Source: Desulfovibrio piger (GTDB lineage Bacteria > Desulfobacterota > Desulfovibrionia > Desulfovibrionales > Desulfovibrionaceae). Taken from it: 64,000 nt of DNA. The position numbers and the translations under genes were made by a program. Shown here in pieces: positions 1 to 8,319 of this stretch. The number at the start of each line of letters is the position of its first letter. Positions within the stretch are counted from its first letter, which is position 1. The notes below the pieces were generated by a model, which made no database searches, was not told the DNA's origin, and was given only the letters and a program-made list of their open reading frames with translations. Where the stretch lies: assembly GCF_951793255.1 (NCBI RefSeq), contig NZ_OX636706.1, forward strand, positions 1,261,001 to 1,325,000, given 5' to 3'.

Positions 1-1307
1 TCCAGGTTGGAGATGTCTTCCACGGTGGGCTTGCCGTACTGCAGCACGGCGGCCACGGCGTCGATGCGGGCCTTGAGGGCGTCACCGGCGGTGCAGGCGC
101 CCTGGATGCCCAGCACGCGGCGGTCGCTCTTGTCCACCACCAGTTCCAGGCTCATCATGTTCTTTTCAGGATAGAAGTGGGCGCGGTCCAGCTGTTCCAC
201 GGCCACGGAGATGGCGTCATAGCCTTCCTTGCGGGCGCGTTCCACAGTGAGGCCGGCGCCGCAGAAGGACATGTCGAACAGTTTCACGGCCCAGGTGCCC
301 ACGAAGCCGGGGAAGCTGGCATCGCCGCCGGCCAGGTTGGTGCCGATGACGCGGCCCTGGCGGTTGGCCATGCTGCCCAGGGGCAGGTAGCCCAGCTTGC
401 CGGTGATGAGGTTCTTGATGGCCACGCAGTCGCCGCCGGCATAGATGTCGGGGTCGCTGGTCTGCATCTTTTCATTGACCACGATGGCGCCGAAGGGGGC
501 CACTTCCAGACCGGCGTCCTTGGCCAGCTGGCCGTTGGGCAGGAAACCGGCGGCAAAGATCACCAGCTGGGCGGGCAGTTCGCGCTTGTCGGTGATGACC
601 TTGCACACGGCGCCGTCCTTGCCTTCCAGCTTGACGACCTTTTCAGAGGTGTAGACGGACAGGCCGTGGGCCTCGCAGTCGTGGGCGGCCATCTTGCCCA
701 TGTTGTGGGAGAGCACGCCGGGCAGCATCTGGTCCATCATTTCCACCACGCTGACCTTGACGCCCCACATGTCGGACAGGGCCACGGCAGCTTCCAGACC
801 GATGAAACCGCCGCCCACGATGACGGCCTCGTTGACCTGGCCGTGTTCGCAGGCTTTGCGGATGACGTCGGCGGCTTCCAGACGGGTGAGGGTCAGGACG
901 TTCTTCAGGTCGTGACCTTCCACCGGAGGCATGCGCGGGGTGGCACCGGTGGCCAGCACCAGTTTGTCGTAGGGCAGCTTTTCTTCCTCGCCGGTGACCA
1001 CGTTGCGCACCAGCAGGGTCTTGGCGGCGCGGTCGATGGCCATGGCGCGGGTCTGGTTGCGCACGGTGATGCCTTTCATGGTACGGAAGAATTCGGGGTC
1101 ACGCACGGTGTGGTAGGGCGTGGCGCGCAGGTCGTCGAGGTTGTTGACCTCGCCGGACACATAATAGGGGATGCCGCAGCCGCCGTAGGAGATGAAGAGG
1201 TTTTCATCCACCAGGGTGATCTCGGCGTCGGGCATCAGGCGCTTGCAGCGGCAGGCAGCCTTGGGACCCAGGGCAACGCCGCCGATAACCAGGATTTTCT
1301 GTGCCAC
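1..1307 (-). CDS. CoA-disulfide reductase / NADH oxidase-like FAD-dependent oxidoreductase (3' end outside window)
   Basis: This is a pyridine nucleotide-disulfide oxidoreductase of the CoA-disulfide reductase/NADH oxidase class, likely reducing low-molecular-weight disulfides, persulfides or oxygen with NAD(P)H. About 435 residues are visible. An N-terminal FAD-binding Rossmann start (VIGGVALGPKAA) is followed by the class signature SYGGCGIPYY, whose single redox cysteine is residue 44. Next come the second FAD contact (LATGATPRMPPVEG), a GGGFIGLE NAD-binding glycine motif and the late FAD motif YAGGDC. The start is a GTG chosen because an AGGAGAG ribosome site sits just upstream (1313-1319). 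The C-terminus runs off the window, so a C-terminal rhodanese domain, present in some relatives, cannot be checked. Family assignment is firm; the true substrate is inferred. Confidence 0.85.
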   Translation of the reverse strand, partial: MAQKILVIGGVALGPKAACRCKRLMPDAEITLVDENLFISYGGCGIPYYVSGEVNNLDDLRATPYHTVRDPEFFRTMKGITVRNQTRAMAIDRAAKTLLVRNVVTGEEEKLPYDKLVLATGATPRMPPVEGHDLKNVLTLTRLEAADVIRKACEHGQVNEAVIVGGGFIGLEAAVALSDMWGVKVSVVEMMDQMLPGVLSHNMGKMAAHDCEAHGLSVYTSEKVVKLEGKDGAVCKVITDKRELPAQLVIFAAGFLPNGQLAKDAGLEVAPFGAIVVNEKMQTSDPDIYAGGDCVAIKNLITGKLGYLPLGSMANRQGRVIGTNLAGGDASFPGFVGTWAVKLFDMSFCGAGLTVERARKEGYDAISVAVEQLDRAHFYPEKNMMSLELVVDKSDRRVLGIQGACTAGDALKARIDAVAAVLQYGKPTVEDISNL

Positions 1308-1478
1308 GATAGACTCTCCTTGTAGAGCATTTGGCGTTTGAAACGCCGGGCGTCTCAAACTTTGTGCCGTCCGGGGACGAGGTCTCTCGCCCGGACACGG
1401 GCGGCCGCGGGCGCGGTCGCCGGAGCATGACGCTGTTGTTGGTCGGGCCTCGGGCGGCGACCCTGCGGTCACCGGACG

Positions 1479-1497
1479 GGGACAGGATACCTGTCCC
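1479..1497 (-). terminator. Short hairpin at the selB stop codon
   Basis: An 8-bp perfect stem (GGGACAGG / CCTGTCCC, 3-nt loop) begins at the last base of the selB stop codon. No T-run follows, so it is either a weak terminator or an RNA-stabilising 3' hairpin. Confidence 0.4.
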
Positions 1498-3440
1498 TAG
1501 CGGCCCCGATACTGCCGGGCGTCTCCCACCCGGACGGTGATCTTTTCCCTGTCCATGAATTCCAGCAGGGCGATGAGGTACTTGCGCGAAAGGTCCAGGA
1601 TCTCCTTGAGGCCGCCCACGTCCAGATCCTCATGGTCGCTGAACCACAGGCGCACCTTGTCCAGGATCTCTTCCACGGCCTCGTTGCCGTAGTAGAGGCC
1701 GTCCTTGACGCGCACCAGCTTCTTCTGTTCGCACAGCAGGCGCAGGACGGGCGCCGCCTCCTTGCTGCTCACGCCCAGTTCCTCGAGCACGTCCTTGAGG
1801 TTGGGCGGGGTCAGGCCCGCGCTGGTGTGGGCCTCCAGCAGCTTGCGGCTCAGGCCCTCCTGGTCGGAAGCCAGCGTGACCTTGTGGCTGGCCAGGCGCA
1901 GGCCGTCGCCTTCGGCCACCAGCAGGCCCTTTTTCTGGGCCGCTTCCAGCACGCGCGCCACCAGACGCTGGGGCAGCTTGTCGCTCCAGCCGGCGCACAG
2001 GGCGCCGCTGGGCAGTGAGGGCTTGAGCGGGTTCTTGGCGTGCAGGGCGGCGGCCCTGTCCAGGCAGGCGCGGATCAGGGCCTCGAAATGCAGGCTGGCG
2101 ATCCACATGCGGCCTTCCTTGTGCCAGCAGATGGCCTCGCCCTGGGAAGACAGCTGGACCAGCTGCTTCTGCAGGGCCGCGGCGCTCTGGCCGGTGAGGG
2201 CCTGCAGCTGGCTGTGGCTGGCGCCCGCGCTGCCGCTGAGGCTCAGGGCCGCCCTGGTGAGGTCGAGGCCGGAGTGGGCCGTGATGTATTCGGGGGCGGC
2301 CAGTTCGGGCAGACGGGCCAGCAGGTCGAGCTTGTTCTGGAAATCCGGGTCCTTGCGACGCAGCAGGGGCGGCAGGGGGCTGACGATGGTGCCGCCGGCC
2401 ACGGTGCGCAGGGGCGAGTAGGCGCGCAGCACGCAATGGTCGCCGAACACGCCCACCATATCGCTGGAGAAGCGCAGTTCGGCCAGGCAGGAGTCGCCGG
2501 AGGCCAGACGGTCACGGTCGAAGAAGACCACCCGGGCCGCGCATTCCTGCGTGGCGTGGTGGAAGTGGACCTCGGTACGCTGGCGCAGGGGCCGCGGCGC
2601 GGACTTGAGGCACTGCAGGCGCACCAGCCAGCGGCGGGAGGGGAAAAGGGTGTCGGGACGGCAGAGGGTGTTGCCGCGATGGATGTCCGTCACTTCCAGG
2701 CCCTGCACGTTGACGGCGCAGCGCTCGCCGGCGCGGACCATCTCCACGCTGCTGCCGTGGCGCTGCAGGCTGCGGGCGCGGGTGGGCAGGGCGCCGGGCA
2801 TGAAGCAGAGTTCGTCCCCTTCGCTGACCGCGCCGGAAATGACCGTGCCCGTGATGACCGTGCCGTGCCCCTTGAGGGTGAACACGCGGTCCACCGGCAG
2901 GCGGAAGATGTCGGAGCCGTGCCGGGGCGGCAGGCTGCTGGCGCAGGCCAGGATATGTTCGCGCAGGGCCGGGATGCCCTGGCCCGTGCTGGACGAGACG
3001 GGGAAGATGGGGGCGCCTTCCAGAAAAGTGCCCTGCAGGAAGGTGCGCACGTCTTCCTGGACCAGTTCCAGCCAGTCCGCGTCCACCATGTCCACCTTGG
3101 TCAGGGCCACGAAACCGTGCCGGATGCCCAGCAGGGAGCAGATCTCCAGATGTTCGCGGGTCTGGGGCATGACGCCTTCGTCGGCGGCGATGACCAGCAT
3201 GACGAAGTCCACACCGGCGGCACCGGCCACCATGTTTTTGACGAAGCGTTCATGGCCGGGCACGTCCACGATGCCCAGACGCTCGCCACCCGGCATGGGG
3301 ACCCAGGCGAAGCCCAGTTCGATGGTGATGCCGCGCCGCTTCTCTTCTTCCAGACGGTCACAGTCGATGCCCGTCAGCGCGCGGACCAGAGATGTCTTGC
3401 CGTGGTCGATGTGACCGGCGGTACCCAGGATCAGAGCCAT
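1497..3440 (-). CDS. selB: Selenocysteine-specific translation elongation factor SelB
   Basis: SelB is a cytosolic GTPase that delivers selenocysteinyl-tRNA to UGA codons marked by a SECIS hairpin. The 647-residue product has the expected length and order: a G domain with GHIDHGKT at residues 8-15, a DVPGHE switch and a TKVD guanine-specificity motif, then beta-barrel domains and a long C-terminal region matching the winged helices that bind SECIS RNA. It implies that this organism makes selenoproteins, which fits sulfate reducers with selenium-containing formate dehydrogenases and hydrogenases. No selenoprotein, selA, selD or tRNA-Sec gene was recognised in the window. The gene stands alone on the minus strand with its own candidate promoter upstream. 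Confidence 0.95.
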   Translation of the reverse strand: MALILGTAGHIDHGKTSLVRALTGIDCDRLEEEKRRGITIELGFAWVPMPGGERLGIVDVPGHERFVKNMVAGAAGVDFVMLVIAADEGVMPQTREHLEICSLLGIRHGFVALTKVDMVDADWLELVQEDVRTFLQGTFLEGAPIFPVSSSTGQGIPALREHILACASSLPPRHGSDIFRLPVDRVFTLKGHGTVITGTVISGAVSEGDELCFMPGALPTRARSLQRHGSSVEMVRAGERCAVNVQGLEVTDIHRGNTLCRPDTLFPSRRWLVRLQCLKSAPRPLRQRTEVHFHHATQECAARVVFFDRDRLASGDSCLAELRFSSDMVGVFGDHCVLRAYSPLRTVAGGTIVSPLPPLLRRKDPDFQNKLDLLARLPELAAPEYITAHSGLDLTRAALSLSGSAGASHSQLQALTGQSAAALQKQLVQLSSQGEAICWHKEGRMWIASLHFEALIRACLDRAAALHAKNPLKPSLPSGALCAGWSDKLPQRLVARVLEAAQKKGLLVAEGDGLRLASHKVTLASDQEGLSRKLLEAHTSAGLTPPNLKDVLEELGVSSKEAAPVLRLLCEQKKLVRVKDGLYYGNEAVEEILDKVRLWFSDHEDLDVGGLKEILDLSRKYLIALLEFMDREKITVRVGDARQYRGR

Positions 3441-3530
3441 TCTACCCCCAGAAAAAACACAGGAGCCCCGCCGGAAACGCCTTGCGGCGGCCCGGTGAGG
3501 GGGACTGTCCCGTGTACGGAACTGGTTTTC

Positions 3531-3559
3531 AGTGTACGCCAGAGAGCGGGGCTTTGCAA
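3531..3559 (-). promoter_or_regulatory. Candidate sigma-70 promoter of selB
   Basis: On the minus strand TTGCAA (3554-3559) and TACACT (3531-3536) are separated by exactly 17 bp, about 90 bp upstream of the selB start. Each box matches 4 of 6 consensus positions. Confidence 0.45.
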
Positions 3560-3876
3560 ACGGCTGCGGCGGACGACCGGAGAAGTTTCAGGCCTCCAGC
3601 ACTCTGGTGAAAAATATCACAATTAGAGCCATGGTACGATTTTGTTCAAAAATAATCATCAAATACAGATCATTATGAACAGCGTCCTGGCTATGCCCTG
3701 TTTACCGGAGAACGAGTGCCGCCGGCAAACAAATACAAGAAAAAAATAAGGGGAATGTCCGAAGGGCCCTGGCGGGGGCAGGAAGGGCAGCTCCGCAAGG
3801 GCCGGGGACGGAAGAAAAGTTTTTTTGCCGTCCGTTCCGTACGGCAAAGCCTTTTGTTCACAAGGCTGCACGGTCT
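3560..3876. other. Gene-free AT-rich stretch with a CRP/FNR-like dyad
   Basis: No credible coding region. Bases 3600-3680 are clearly more AT-rich than the surroundings. They contain GTGA-N6-TCAC (3607-3620), the half-site layout recognised by CRP/FNR-family regulators. It lies about 50 bp upstream of the predicted selB promoter. Poly-A/T runs near 3740-3755 and 3815-3830 show no clear gene association. Confidence 0.35.
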
Positions 3877-3900
3877 GCGGGGCACACAGCGGTGCCCCGC
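3877..3900 (-). terminator. Hairpin downstream of ispH
   Basis: A 9-bp GC-rich stem (GCGGGGCAC / GTGCCCCGC) lies 11 bp past the ispH stop. It lacks an adjacent T-run, so terminator activity is only likely. Confidence 0.45.
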
Positions 3901-3910
3901 GGAAGTCCCG

Positions 3911-4762
3911 TTAATCCGGCAACTGCTCCAGCCATTGCTGGGTGGCGTCGATGAGCTTGCGGGGCGTGGAAGCCCCGGCGGTAAGGCCCACACGCCCCTT
4001 GCCGGCAAAGTCTTCGGCCCGCAGTTCTTCGGCCTGTTCGATATGATAGGTGCTGATGCCGCTCTGGGCCGCCAGATCGGCCAGACGGCGGGTGTTGCCG
4101 CTCTGGCGGCCGCCCACTACCACCATGGCATCCACCTGGGCAGCGATGCTGCGGGCCTCTTCCTGGCGTTCGCGGGTGGCATCACAAATGGTGGCCAGCA
4201 CCTTGAGCCGGGGCAGGCGGTCGCGCAGTTCCTTTTCCAGCTGTTCGAAGACGGAACGGTCCTGGGTGGTCTGGGAGGCCAGCACATAGGAACGTTCCGG
4301 GTCCACATGCAGGGCGGCCAGTTCGTCACGGCTGCCGAACACATGGGCCGGTCCGTGGGCATAGGAGACAAGGCCGCGCACTTCGGGATGGTCGGCCTCA
4401 CCGAAAAGCAGCAGCTCCTCGCCGTCGCGGGTGGCACGTTCGATGGCCAGCTGGGCGCGCTTGACCTTGGGACAGGTGGCGTCCACCACGTCGGCGCCGG
4501 TGGCGCGGACGGCCTCCTCCACCTGACGGGTGATGCCGTGGGCGCGGATGAGGACCCTGTCCGTGGCGTTGAGCTGGGAAGGATCCTGAGCGCAGAAGAC
4601 CTCCAGGGCCTCATAGTCGGCCAGGACCTGCGGGTTGTGGATGATGGGGCCCAGGGTGCAGGTGCGGCCTTCGCAGGGCTGTTCCAGAGCGGTATCCAGT
4701 TTTTGCAGGGCCAGGCCGACCCCCATGCAGAAACCGGCGGTCTTGGCGCGGATGACGTCCAT
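3911..4762 (-). CDS. ispH: 4-hydroxy-3-methylbut-2-enyl diphosphate reductase (IspH/LytB)
   Basis: IspH is the last enzyme of the MEP pathway. It is a cytosolic [4Fe-4S] enzyme that reduces HMBPP to isopentenyl and dimethylallyl diphosphate. The 283-residue product is of typical size and shows the three cluster cysteines in their usual contexts: GFCMGV near residue 12, VDATCPKV near 95, and ICDATRERQ near 190. It also has substrate-binding HGI, HPEV, SQTT and SGNT motifs. The open frame extends far upstream, but the ATG at 4762 is preferred: homology begins there (MDVIRAKTAGFCMG) and a GGGAG ribosome site sits 5-10 bp upstream. It appears to be a single-gene transcription unit. Confidence 0.95.
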   Translation of the reverse strand: MDVIRAKTAGFCMGVGLALQKLDTALEQPCEGRTCTLGPIIHNPQVLADYEALEVFCAQDPSQLNATDRVLIRAHGITRQVEEAVRATGADVVDATCPKVKRAQLAIERATRDGEELLLFGEADHPEVRGLVSYAHGPAHVFGSRDELAALHVDPERSYVLASQTTQDRSVFEQLEKELRDRLPRLKVLATICDATRERQEEARSIAAQVDAMVVVGGRQSGNTRRLADLAAQSGISTYHIEQAEELRAEDFAGKGRVGLTAGASTPRKLIDATQQWLEQLPD

Positions 4763-5189
4763 AGTTCTCTCCCGGAAAAGATTCTTTGCGGCAGTGTTCC
4801 GTGAGAGAGAGGCCCTGTCAAGGGGAAGGGGCGCTCGCGCTGTGCGGGAATCGCCGCCGGATGGCGGATGCTGCCTGGCATCCGGGCGGGTCCGCCTGTG
4901 CTGTGGCAAGGGCGGCACGGCACCTTCGGCACACACCGTCCTATCGACACGCTCGATATACGGGAAAGGGGCAGAGCCTGTGAGCAGGTGCGTCTGTGAT
5001 TGCACGGGGATACAAGACGCCTGCCTGTGGGGGACGGGGCAGGCAGGGGAAATCCCGTCCGGCAGGCGGCGGATGGCTCCCCGGCTGGAGAGGAGATGAA
5101 GAAGGCTGTCCAGGAAGGCAAAGGAAAGCGCGGGGGAGAGAAGACCGGAACTCCCCGTCGAGCGTCCTGTGCGGAGCACGGGACGCCGT
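4763..5189. other. Gene-free intergenic region between dus and ispH
   Basis: No coding region, tRNA or recognised structured RNA was found. Short open frames here lack plausible ribosome sites or homology. A GCGTCC/GGACGC hairpin (about 5159-5187) sits just beyond the tail of the repeat element that follows dus. The ispH promoter is presumably near the right-hand, ispH-proximal end, but no convincing -35/-10 pair was found. Confidence 0.4.
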
Positions 5190-5267
5190 GAGCGGTTTTT
5201 GAAGGATGGGGGAGTTTGAGGGGGAAGGGGACTTTTTTCCGCTGGAAAAAGTCCCCTTTCTCCTCAA
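5190..5267 (-). repeat. Dispersed terminator-like hairpin element, copy A (after dus)
   Basis: Read on the minus strand, a long hairpin (5267-5246 with 5238-5216, about 22 bp, two wobble pairs, AT-rich apex) starts 13 bp after the dus stop. It is followed by the family tail CTCCCCCATCCTTCAAAAA. Four other copies lie at 20380, 22551, 38421 and 53481, each directly after a gene and in the same orientation relative to it. Confidence 0.75.
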
Positions 5268-5280
5268 CAGATCTTGCCGT

Positions 5281-6279
5281 TTATTCCGGCAAAAAGCGGT
5301 CCATCAGCTCGTGCAGACCTTCCCAGGACGTGCAGCGGCAGAGCTCGAGGCGCAGGGCCTTGACGCCGGGCAGGCTGCGCACATAGCGGGGCACCACGCT
5401 GCGCATCTTCCAGAGGGCGGCGCGACCGGGACAGAGTTCCTGGGCCAGTTCCATGTGGCGCAGGACCATGGCCCGCAGGGCGGCCGGTGAGGGGGGCTGG
5501 GGCTCCTCGCCCCGGCAAAGGTGGAGGTGGTCGTCGAAGATGGCCGGGCCGTGCATGGCGCCCCGGGCGTACATGACCGTATCCACGCCGGTCTGCTCCA
5601 GCACGCGCAGGCCGTCCCGGGCGCTGAACAGGTCGCCGCTGGCGATGAGGGGGATGTCCAGGGCTTGCTTGAGCTCGGCCAGCACCTCGTGGGCGGCCTC
5701 GCCGCCGAAGCCCTGGCGCGCCGTACGCGGGTGCAGGGTGATCCAGCCCGCGCCCAGATCCTGGAGGCGCAGGGAAAGGTCGCGCCAGACATGCCTTTGG
5801 CTGTCCAGGCCCAGACGGATCTTGAAGCCCACCCGTCCGGGACCGGCGGCCTGGAGCATGGCGCGGGCCACTTCGAGGGCATTGGGCACATCGCCCAGCA
5901 TGGCGGCCCCGGCCCCCTGTTTGAGGACCTTGGCCACCGAGCAGCCCATGTTGAGGTCGAACCAGCCGTAGCCCACGTCGCGGAGCATCTCCACGGCCCG
6001 TTGCAGGAAGGAGGCCTCGGCGCCGAAAAGCTGGACCACCAGCGGCTGGTCCTCGGGCAGGCTCTGCAACAGCTCGCCGGTGCCGGGGCTGCGGTAGACA
6101 AGGCCCTTGGCGCTGACCATCTCGGTCACGCAGACCGCCGCGCCGTACTGGCGGCAGAGCAGGCGGAAGGGCAGGTCGCTGTAGCCGGCCAGGGGCGCCA
6201 GCCAGGGGTGCTCCCGGTCGAAGGGCAGGCTGTCGGGGGTGGCCGGGGATTCCGGCAGGAAAAACGCTTTGTGCATCAT
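5281..6279 (-). CDS. tRNA-dihydrouridine synthase
   Basis: This FMN-dependent enzyme reduces uridines in the tRNA D-loop with NAD(P)H. The 332-residue product has the Dus TIM barrel: LAPLAGYSDLPFR near residue 28, the TEMVSAKG loop, and the family signature DLNMGCSVAKVLKQGAG near 115, whose cysteine is the proton donor. IRLGLD, a phosphate-binding GDLFS and a MYARGAMHGP segment follow. Which subfamily (DusA, B or C) cannot be settled by eye. The gene overlaps the upstream SulP gene by one base (TGATG), and no good independent ribosome site is visible, so its translation is probably coupled to the permease. A TTG at 6282 and an ATG at 6276 are alternative starts. Confidence 0.9.
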   Translation of the reverse strand: MMHKAFFLPESPATPDSLPFDREHPWLAPLAGYSDLPFRLLCRQYGAAVCVTEMVSAKGLVYRSPGTGELLQSLPEDQPLVVQLFGAEASFLQRAVEMLRDVGYGWFDLNMGCSVAKVLKQGAGAAMLGDVPNALEVARAMLQAAGPGRVGFKIRLGLDSQRHVWRDLSLRLQDLGAGWITLHPRTARQGFGGEAAHEVLAELKQALDIPLIASGDLFSARDGLRVLEQTGVDTVMYARGAMHGPAIFDDHLHLCRGEEPQPPSPAALRAMVLRHMELAQELCPGRAALWKMRSVVPRYVRSLPGVKALRLELCRCTSWEGLHELMDRFLPE

Positions 6280-8108
6280 CAATGTTCCGTAGTGCGGGAC
6301 GCAGGGTCTTCGGGTTGCATCTGTTGCAGGCGCTGCTGCGCCAGCTGGTCCACGCTGCGGGGGGCAGCGGCCGTGGGGCAGGCGGGACCGGGGCAGGATT
6401 CCTCGGGGCAGCCGGTGTGGCAGCAGATATGCCTGTTCAGCATGTCCACGCCGATGCGCAGGCCGTCGCCCAGGGTATCGGCCACAAAGCCGTCGCTCAG
6501 GCAGTCGATGACGCCCGTGCGGCCGAGGATGTCGCGCACGTTGCGGCTGCCCACCACCAGGACCACCGGCACACTGCGGGCATAGCAGCGTTCGAGGAAC
6601 TGCTCAAGGGCATGGGCGCCGGAGGCATCCAGCCAGAACACGCGGGTCAGGTGCAGGACCACCAGACGGGGCGGCGTGTCGTCCTCTTCGTAGAGCTGGC
6701 GCTCCAGCTCATGGATGGCGCCGAAGAAGAGCGTGCCTTCGATGACGTAGACCACCAGGCCTTCGGGCATGTTGTCCGGGGCATAGCGCATGAGCGGGTC
6801 CGTGGCCCGCAGGCGGCGTACCCGGGGATGGGCCGCCTTGTAGATGAAGAGGGTCAGGGAGAGCAGCACGCCGATGAACACGGCCCGCTCCAGATCGAGG
6901 AGCAGGGTGGACGCGAAGGTGATGAGCAGCACCCAGCGGTCGATGCGCGTGGCCCGCAGGCAAAGGCGGATGGCCGGGATGTCGATCATGTTCACCGAGA
7001 TGAGCAGCAGCACGCCCGCCAGGGCAGGCATGGGCAGCCAGCTGACCAGCGGCGCCATAACGAAGAGCATGGGCAGGGCCAGCAGGCCCGAAAAGACCGT
7101 GCCCATGCGGCTGCGCCCGCCGCTGGTGACCACCAGGGCGCTGCGGGTGAAGGAGCCGCAACCGGGGATGCCGGAGGTGAGGCCCGCGGCGATGTTGCCG
7201 AGGCCCTGGCCGATGAGTTCCTGGCTGCCGTCGAAGCGGTCGCCGCGGATGCCCGCCAGCTGCTTGCCGATGGCCAGGGATTCCACGGCGCCCAGCAGGG
7301 CGATGGCCAGCGCGGGCATGAACAGGTCGCGGATGGAGGCCATGTCGAAGGCCGGGGGCAGGGAAAGGGGCGGGACCACGCTGGGGATGGCGCCCACCAG
7401 GCGCACGCCCTGCTCGTGGAAACCCAGCAGGGCCGAGACGGCGGAGATGATGACCAGGGCCGCCAGGGTGGCCGGGAAGCGGCGCGAGATGCGCTTGAAA
7501 AGCAGGATCAGCAGGATGGTGCCCCCGGAGACCAGCAGGCACCAGATGTTGAGATGAGTGAAGTTGTGGATGACGTGATCGATCTGGGGGAAGAATCCCT
7601 GTGCCTGGGAGGAGGGCAGGCCCAGCGCGGTCTTGAGCTGGCCCGACGCGATGAGCAGGGCCGCACCGGCGGAGAAGGCCACCATGACCGAATGGGAGAT
7701 GAAATTGGCCAGCTCGCCCAGACGGGCAAGGCCCATGCCCACCTGGATGAGGCCGCAGAGCAGGGCGATGCCGAAGATGTAGGGCATGCGGGCCTCTTCG
7801 GGCAGACTGGCCACGGTGATGCCGCCGATGCTGACCGTGCTCATGGTGGTGAACAGCACCATGGAGATGGCGTTGGTGGGGCCGGCGGCCAGATAGCGGG
7901 CCGACCCCCAGAGGGCGGCCACGATGACCGGCAGCATGCAGGCATAGATGCCGTATTGCGGGTGCACCCCGGCGATGAGGGCATAGGCCATGGCCTGGGG
8001 GACGGCCATGGGGGTGACGGTGAGCGCGGCGACGAAGTCGGCGCGGAAGTCGCGCAGGCTGTAGTGACGCAGTTCGTTCAGGAAGGGGAAGAGGCGGGCG
8101 GCATTCAT
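6279..8108 (-). CDS. SulP-family anion (sulfate) permease with STAS domain
   Basis: This is an inner-membrane transporter of the SLC26/SulP family. The N-terminal 420 residues form roughly 12-14 hydrophobic segments and carry the SulP signature near residues 30-50 (ALTVTPMAVPQAMAYALIAG). The C-terminal 150 residues match a cytosolic STAS domain (VVYVIEGTLFFGAIHELERQ, then a LHLTRVFWLDASGAHALEQF-type core). A Cys-rich tail follows (HICCHTGCPEESCPG), which is unusual for the family. Sulfate is the obvious substrate in a sulfate reducer, but bicarbonate and other anions are transported by relatives. It is co-transcribed with dus, with which it shares a one-base overlap, although the functional link between the two is not apparent. 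Confidence 0.9.
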   Translation of the reverse strand: MNAARLFPFLNELRHYSLRDFRADFVAALTVTPMAVPQAMAYALIAGVHPQYGIYACMLPVIVAALWGSARYLAAGPTNAISMVLFTTMSTVSIGGITVASLPEEARMPYIFGIALLCGLIQVGMGLARLGELANFISHSVMVAFSAGAALLIASGQLKTALGLPSSQAQGFFPQIDHVIHNFTHLNIWCLLVSGGTILLILLFKRISRRFPATLAALVIISAVSALLGFHEQGVRLVGAIPSVVPPLSLPPAFDMASIRDLFMPALAIALLGAVESLAIGKQLAGIRGDRFDGSQELIGQGLGNIAAGLTSGIPGCGSFTRSALVVTSGGRSRMGTVFSGLLALPMLFVMAPLVSWLPMPALAGVLLLISVNMIDIPAIRLCLRATRIDRWVLLITFASTLLLDLERAVFIGVLLSLTLFIYKAAHPRVRRLRATDPLMRYAPDNMPEGLVVYVIEGTLFFGAIHELERQLYEEDDTPPRLVVLHLTRVFWLDASGAHALEQFLERCYARSVPVVLVVGSRNVRDILGRTGVIDCLSDGFVADTLGDGLRIGVDMLNRHICCHTGCPEESCPGPACPTAAAPRSVDQLAQQRLQQMQPEDPASRTTEH

Positions 8109-8267
8109 GGCGGCGCTCCGAGGTATGGAAGGTGACGGGCCCGGAAGGGCGACGCCCGGCAGGACAGGGCGCCGGAAAAAAACGGCGCATGTCCCCGCAG
8201 GGCGGGCGGCATCGTGACAGGAAAGGGGCAGGGTATCCCGACGGCGTGCGCCGTGTGGCGTACGGTT

Positions 8268-8292
8268 CCGCCGTCCTGGCAGGGGACGGCGG
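8268..8292. terminator. GC-rich hairpin between the GAF gene and the SulP permease
   Basis: A perfect 9-bp stem CCGCCGTCC / GGACGGCGG with a 7-nt loop lies 28 bp past the stop of the upstream GAF-domain gene. There is no T-run. A second smaller hairpin, GCGCCG / CGGCGC with an A-rich loop, is at 8169-8188. Confidence 0.4.
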
Positions 8293-8319
8293 CGTTACGG
8301 GGGATCGGCCTGCCCCGGC

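Noticed and set aside
177..1325. A 382-codon plus-strand open frame at the window start
   Set aside because: Antisense to the flavoprotein, whose FAD, NAD and redox-Cys motifs are unmistakable on the minus strand.
3441..3600. tRNA-Sec gene near selB
   Set aside because: Several short stems are present, but no cloverleaf with a UCA anticodon loop and long variable arm could be drawn on either strand.
4763..5189. Riboswitch or 6S/RNase P-type RNA in the ispH upstream gap
   Set aside because: None of the conserved cores of those RNAs was found; only short GC hairpins.
5094..5191. A 31-codon gene starting MKKAVQEGK
   Set aside because: The purine-rich stretch touches the ATG, leaving no proper ribosome-site spacing. 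The frame runs into the tail region of a repeat element, and there is no recognisable product.
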